A DNA stretch of 44,620 nt from Cymbomonas tetramitiformis (lineage: Eukaryota; Chlorophyta; Pyramimonadophyceae; Pyramimonadales; Pyramimonadaceae): positions 1 to 44,620 of the forward strand of contig LGRX02034792.1 of the NCBI GenBank assembly GCA_001247695.2. The letters run 5' to 3'. Made by a program: the position numbers and the translations under genes. Positions within the stretch are counted from its first letter, which is position 1, and the number at the start of each line of letters is the position of its first letter. This document shows positions 44,277 to 44,620 of the stretch, one piece after another. The notes under the pieces were generated by a model, which did not search any database, was not told the origin of the DNA, and worked only from the letters and a program-made list of their open reading frames with translations.

Positions 44277-44325
44277 GGAACCGCCTGGCAAGCTGCTCGA
44301 GCTGTGGATGGCCATCTTCGTGCTG
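44277..44325 (+). CDS. Host gene candidate exon L
   Basis: Acceptor GGGGCGCAG and donor CTG|GTGAGT bound a peptide ending LLELWMAIFVL. It is amphipathic. Downstream, LSKLEQCLRALASEVPHL (from ~44348) is another helix-like frame that may be the next exon. The gene probably continues beyond the window. Confidence 0.35.
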
Positions 44326-44477
44326 GTGAGTGCAGCCCCCGCCTGTCCAAACTGGAGCAATGCCTTAGAGCGCTGGCCTCGGAAGTGCCGCACCTGTGCG
44401 AGCCTCTCTGGGCCGGCTGTGTCACAATCGGGAGGCAGCGACTCTGGTCAGAGCTCTGACATCCCCCGCTCCTAAGA

Positions 44478-44620
44478 GGCGGTGCCGCGGTAAGACCGGG
44501 AGGGACGGGCTGTGAACGCGAGCGGCGGAGACCCGGCAGGGGGCAGAGGGCGGTGCCGCGGTAAGACCGGGAGGGACGGGCTGTGAACGCGAGCGGCGGA
44601 GACACGGCAGGGGGCAGAGG
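44478..44620. repeat. 71-bp tandem repeat at the right edge
   Basis: Two copies, starting at 44478 and 44549 (GGCGGTGCCGCGGTAAGACC and onward), differ by one base (ACCCGG versus ACACGG). The array runs off the window. Each copy contains GCGGTAAGA, a splice-donor-like word. Confidence 0.9.

Overview
This is eukaryotic nuclear DNA. It carries intact-looking retrotransposon genes, a gene cut into short exons by GT-AG introns, many minisatellites and a foldback transposon. The mix of a GC-rich host gene, introns loaded with minisatellites and very long retroelement polyproteins suggests a microbial alga. A green alga of the prasinophyte type (for example Cymbomonas-like) is my best guess. It is a weak inference, because no ribosomal or organelle marker lies in the window.

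Layout. (1) 1-1091: a pyrimidine-rich CCCTCACCGC-type minisatellite between two ~84% identical 134-bp direct repeats. (2) 1092-10.03 kb and 24.82-30.65 kb: one very long, A-rich non-LTR retrotransposon (LINE) read left to right. It has several small overlapping ORFs, an ORF1-like protein, and an ORF2 with the order Ulp1-like cysteine protease, APE-type endonuclease, reverse transcriptase, RNase H, zinc knuckle and a Dam-like (NPPF) adenine-methyltransferase domain. The LINE ends in GC-rich hairpins and a (TTA)n tract. (3) 10.03-24.82 kb: a ~14.7-kb Ty3/gypsy-type retroelement sits between the LINE endonuclease and its reverse transcriptase. It has a structured leader with three repeats, a 2136-codon Gag-protease ORF, and a ~2400-codon Pol ORF in the -1 frame. 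Pol encodes RT, RNase H, a DNMT3-like cytosine-5 DNA methyltransferase, integrase, a PHD finger and a second methyltransferase-like domain. I could not find a matching LTR pair. (4) 30.66-32.6 kb: no recognisable gene. (5) 32.6-44.6 kb: a plus-strand, multi-exon host gene for a largely coiled-coil protein. Its introns hold at least seven unrelated minisatellites and a ~1-kb foldback/MITE-like element.

The main result is that two unrelated, nested retrotransposons both encode DNA-methyltransferase-like domains: Dam-like in the LINE, and C5-type plus an amino-MTase-like fold in the Ty3-like element. The latter also carries a PHD finger, a family that often reads histone tails. Together the Ty3-like protein looks like an element that could write DNA marks and target chromatin. 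Function is inferred from motifs only. The LINE copy has two in-frame TAA codons inside conserved domains and is physically split, so it is probably dead unless its stops are read through. The inserted Ty3-like element has two very long uninterrupted ORFs and looks recent.
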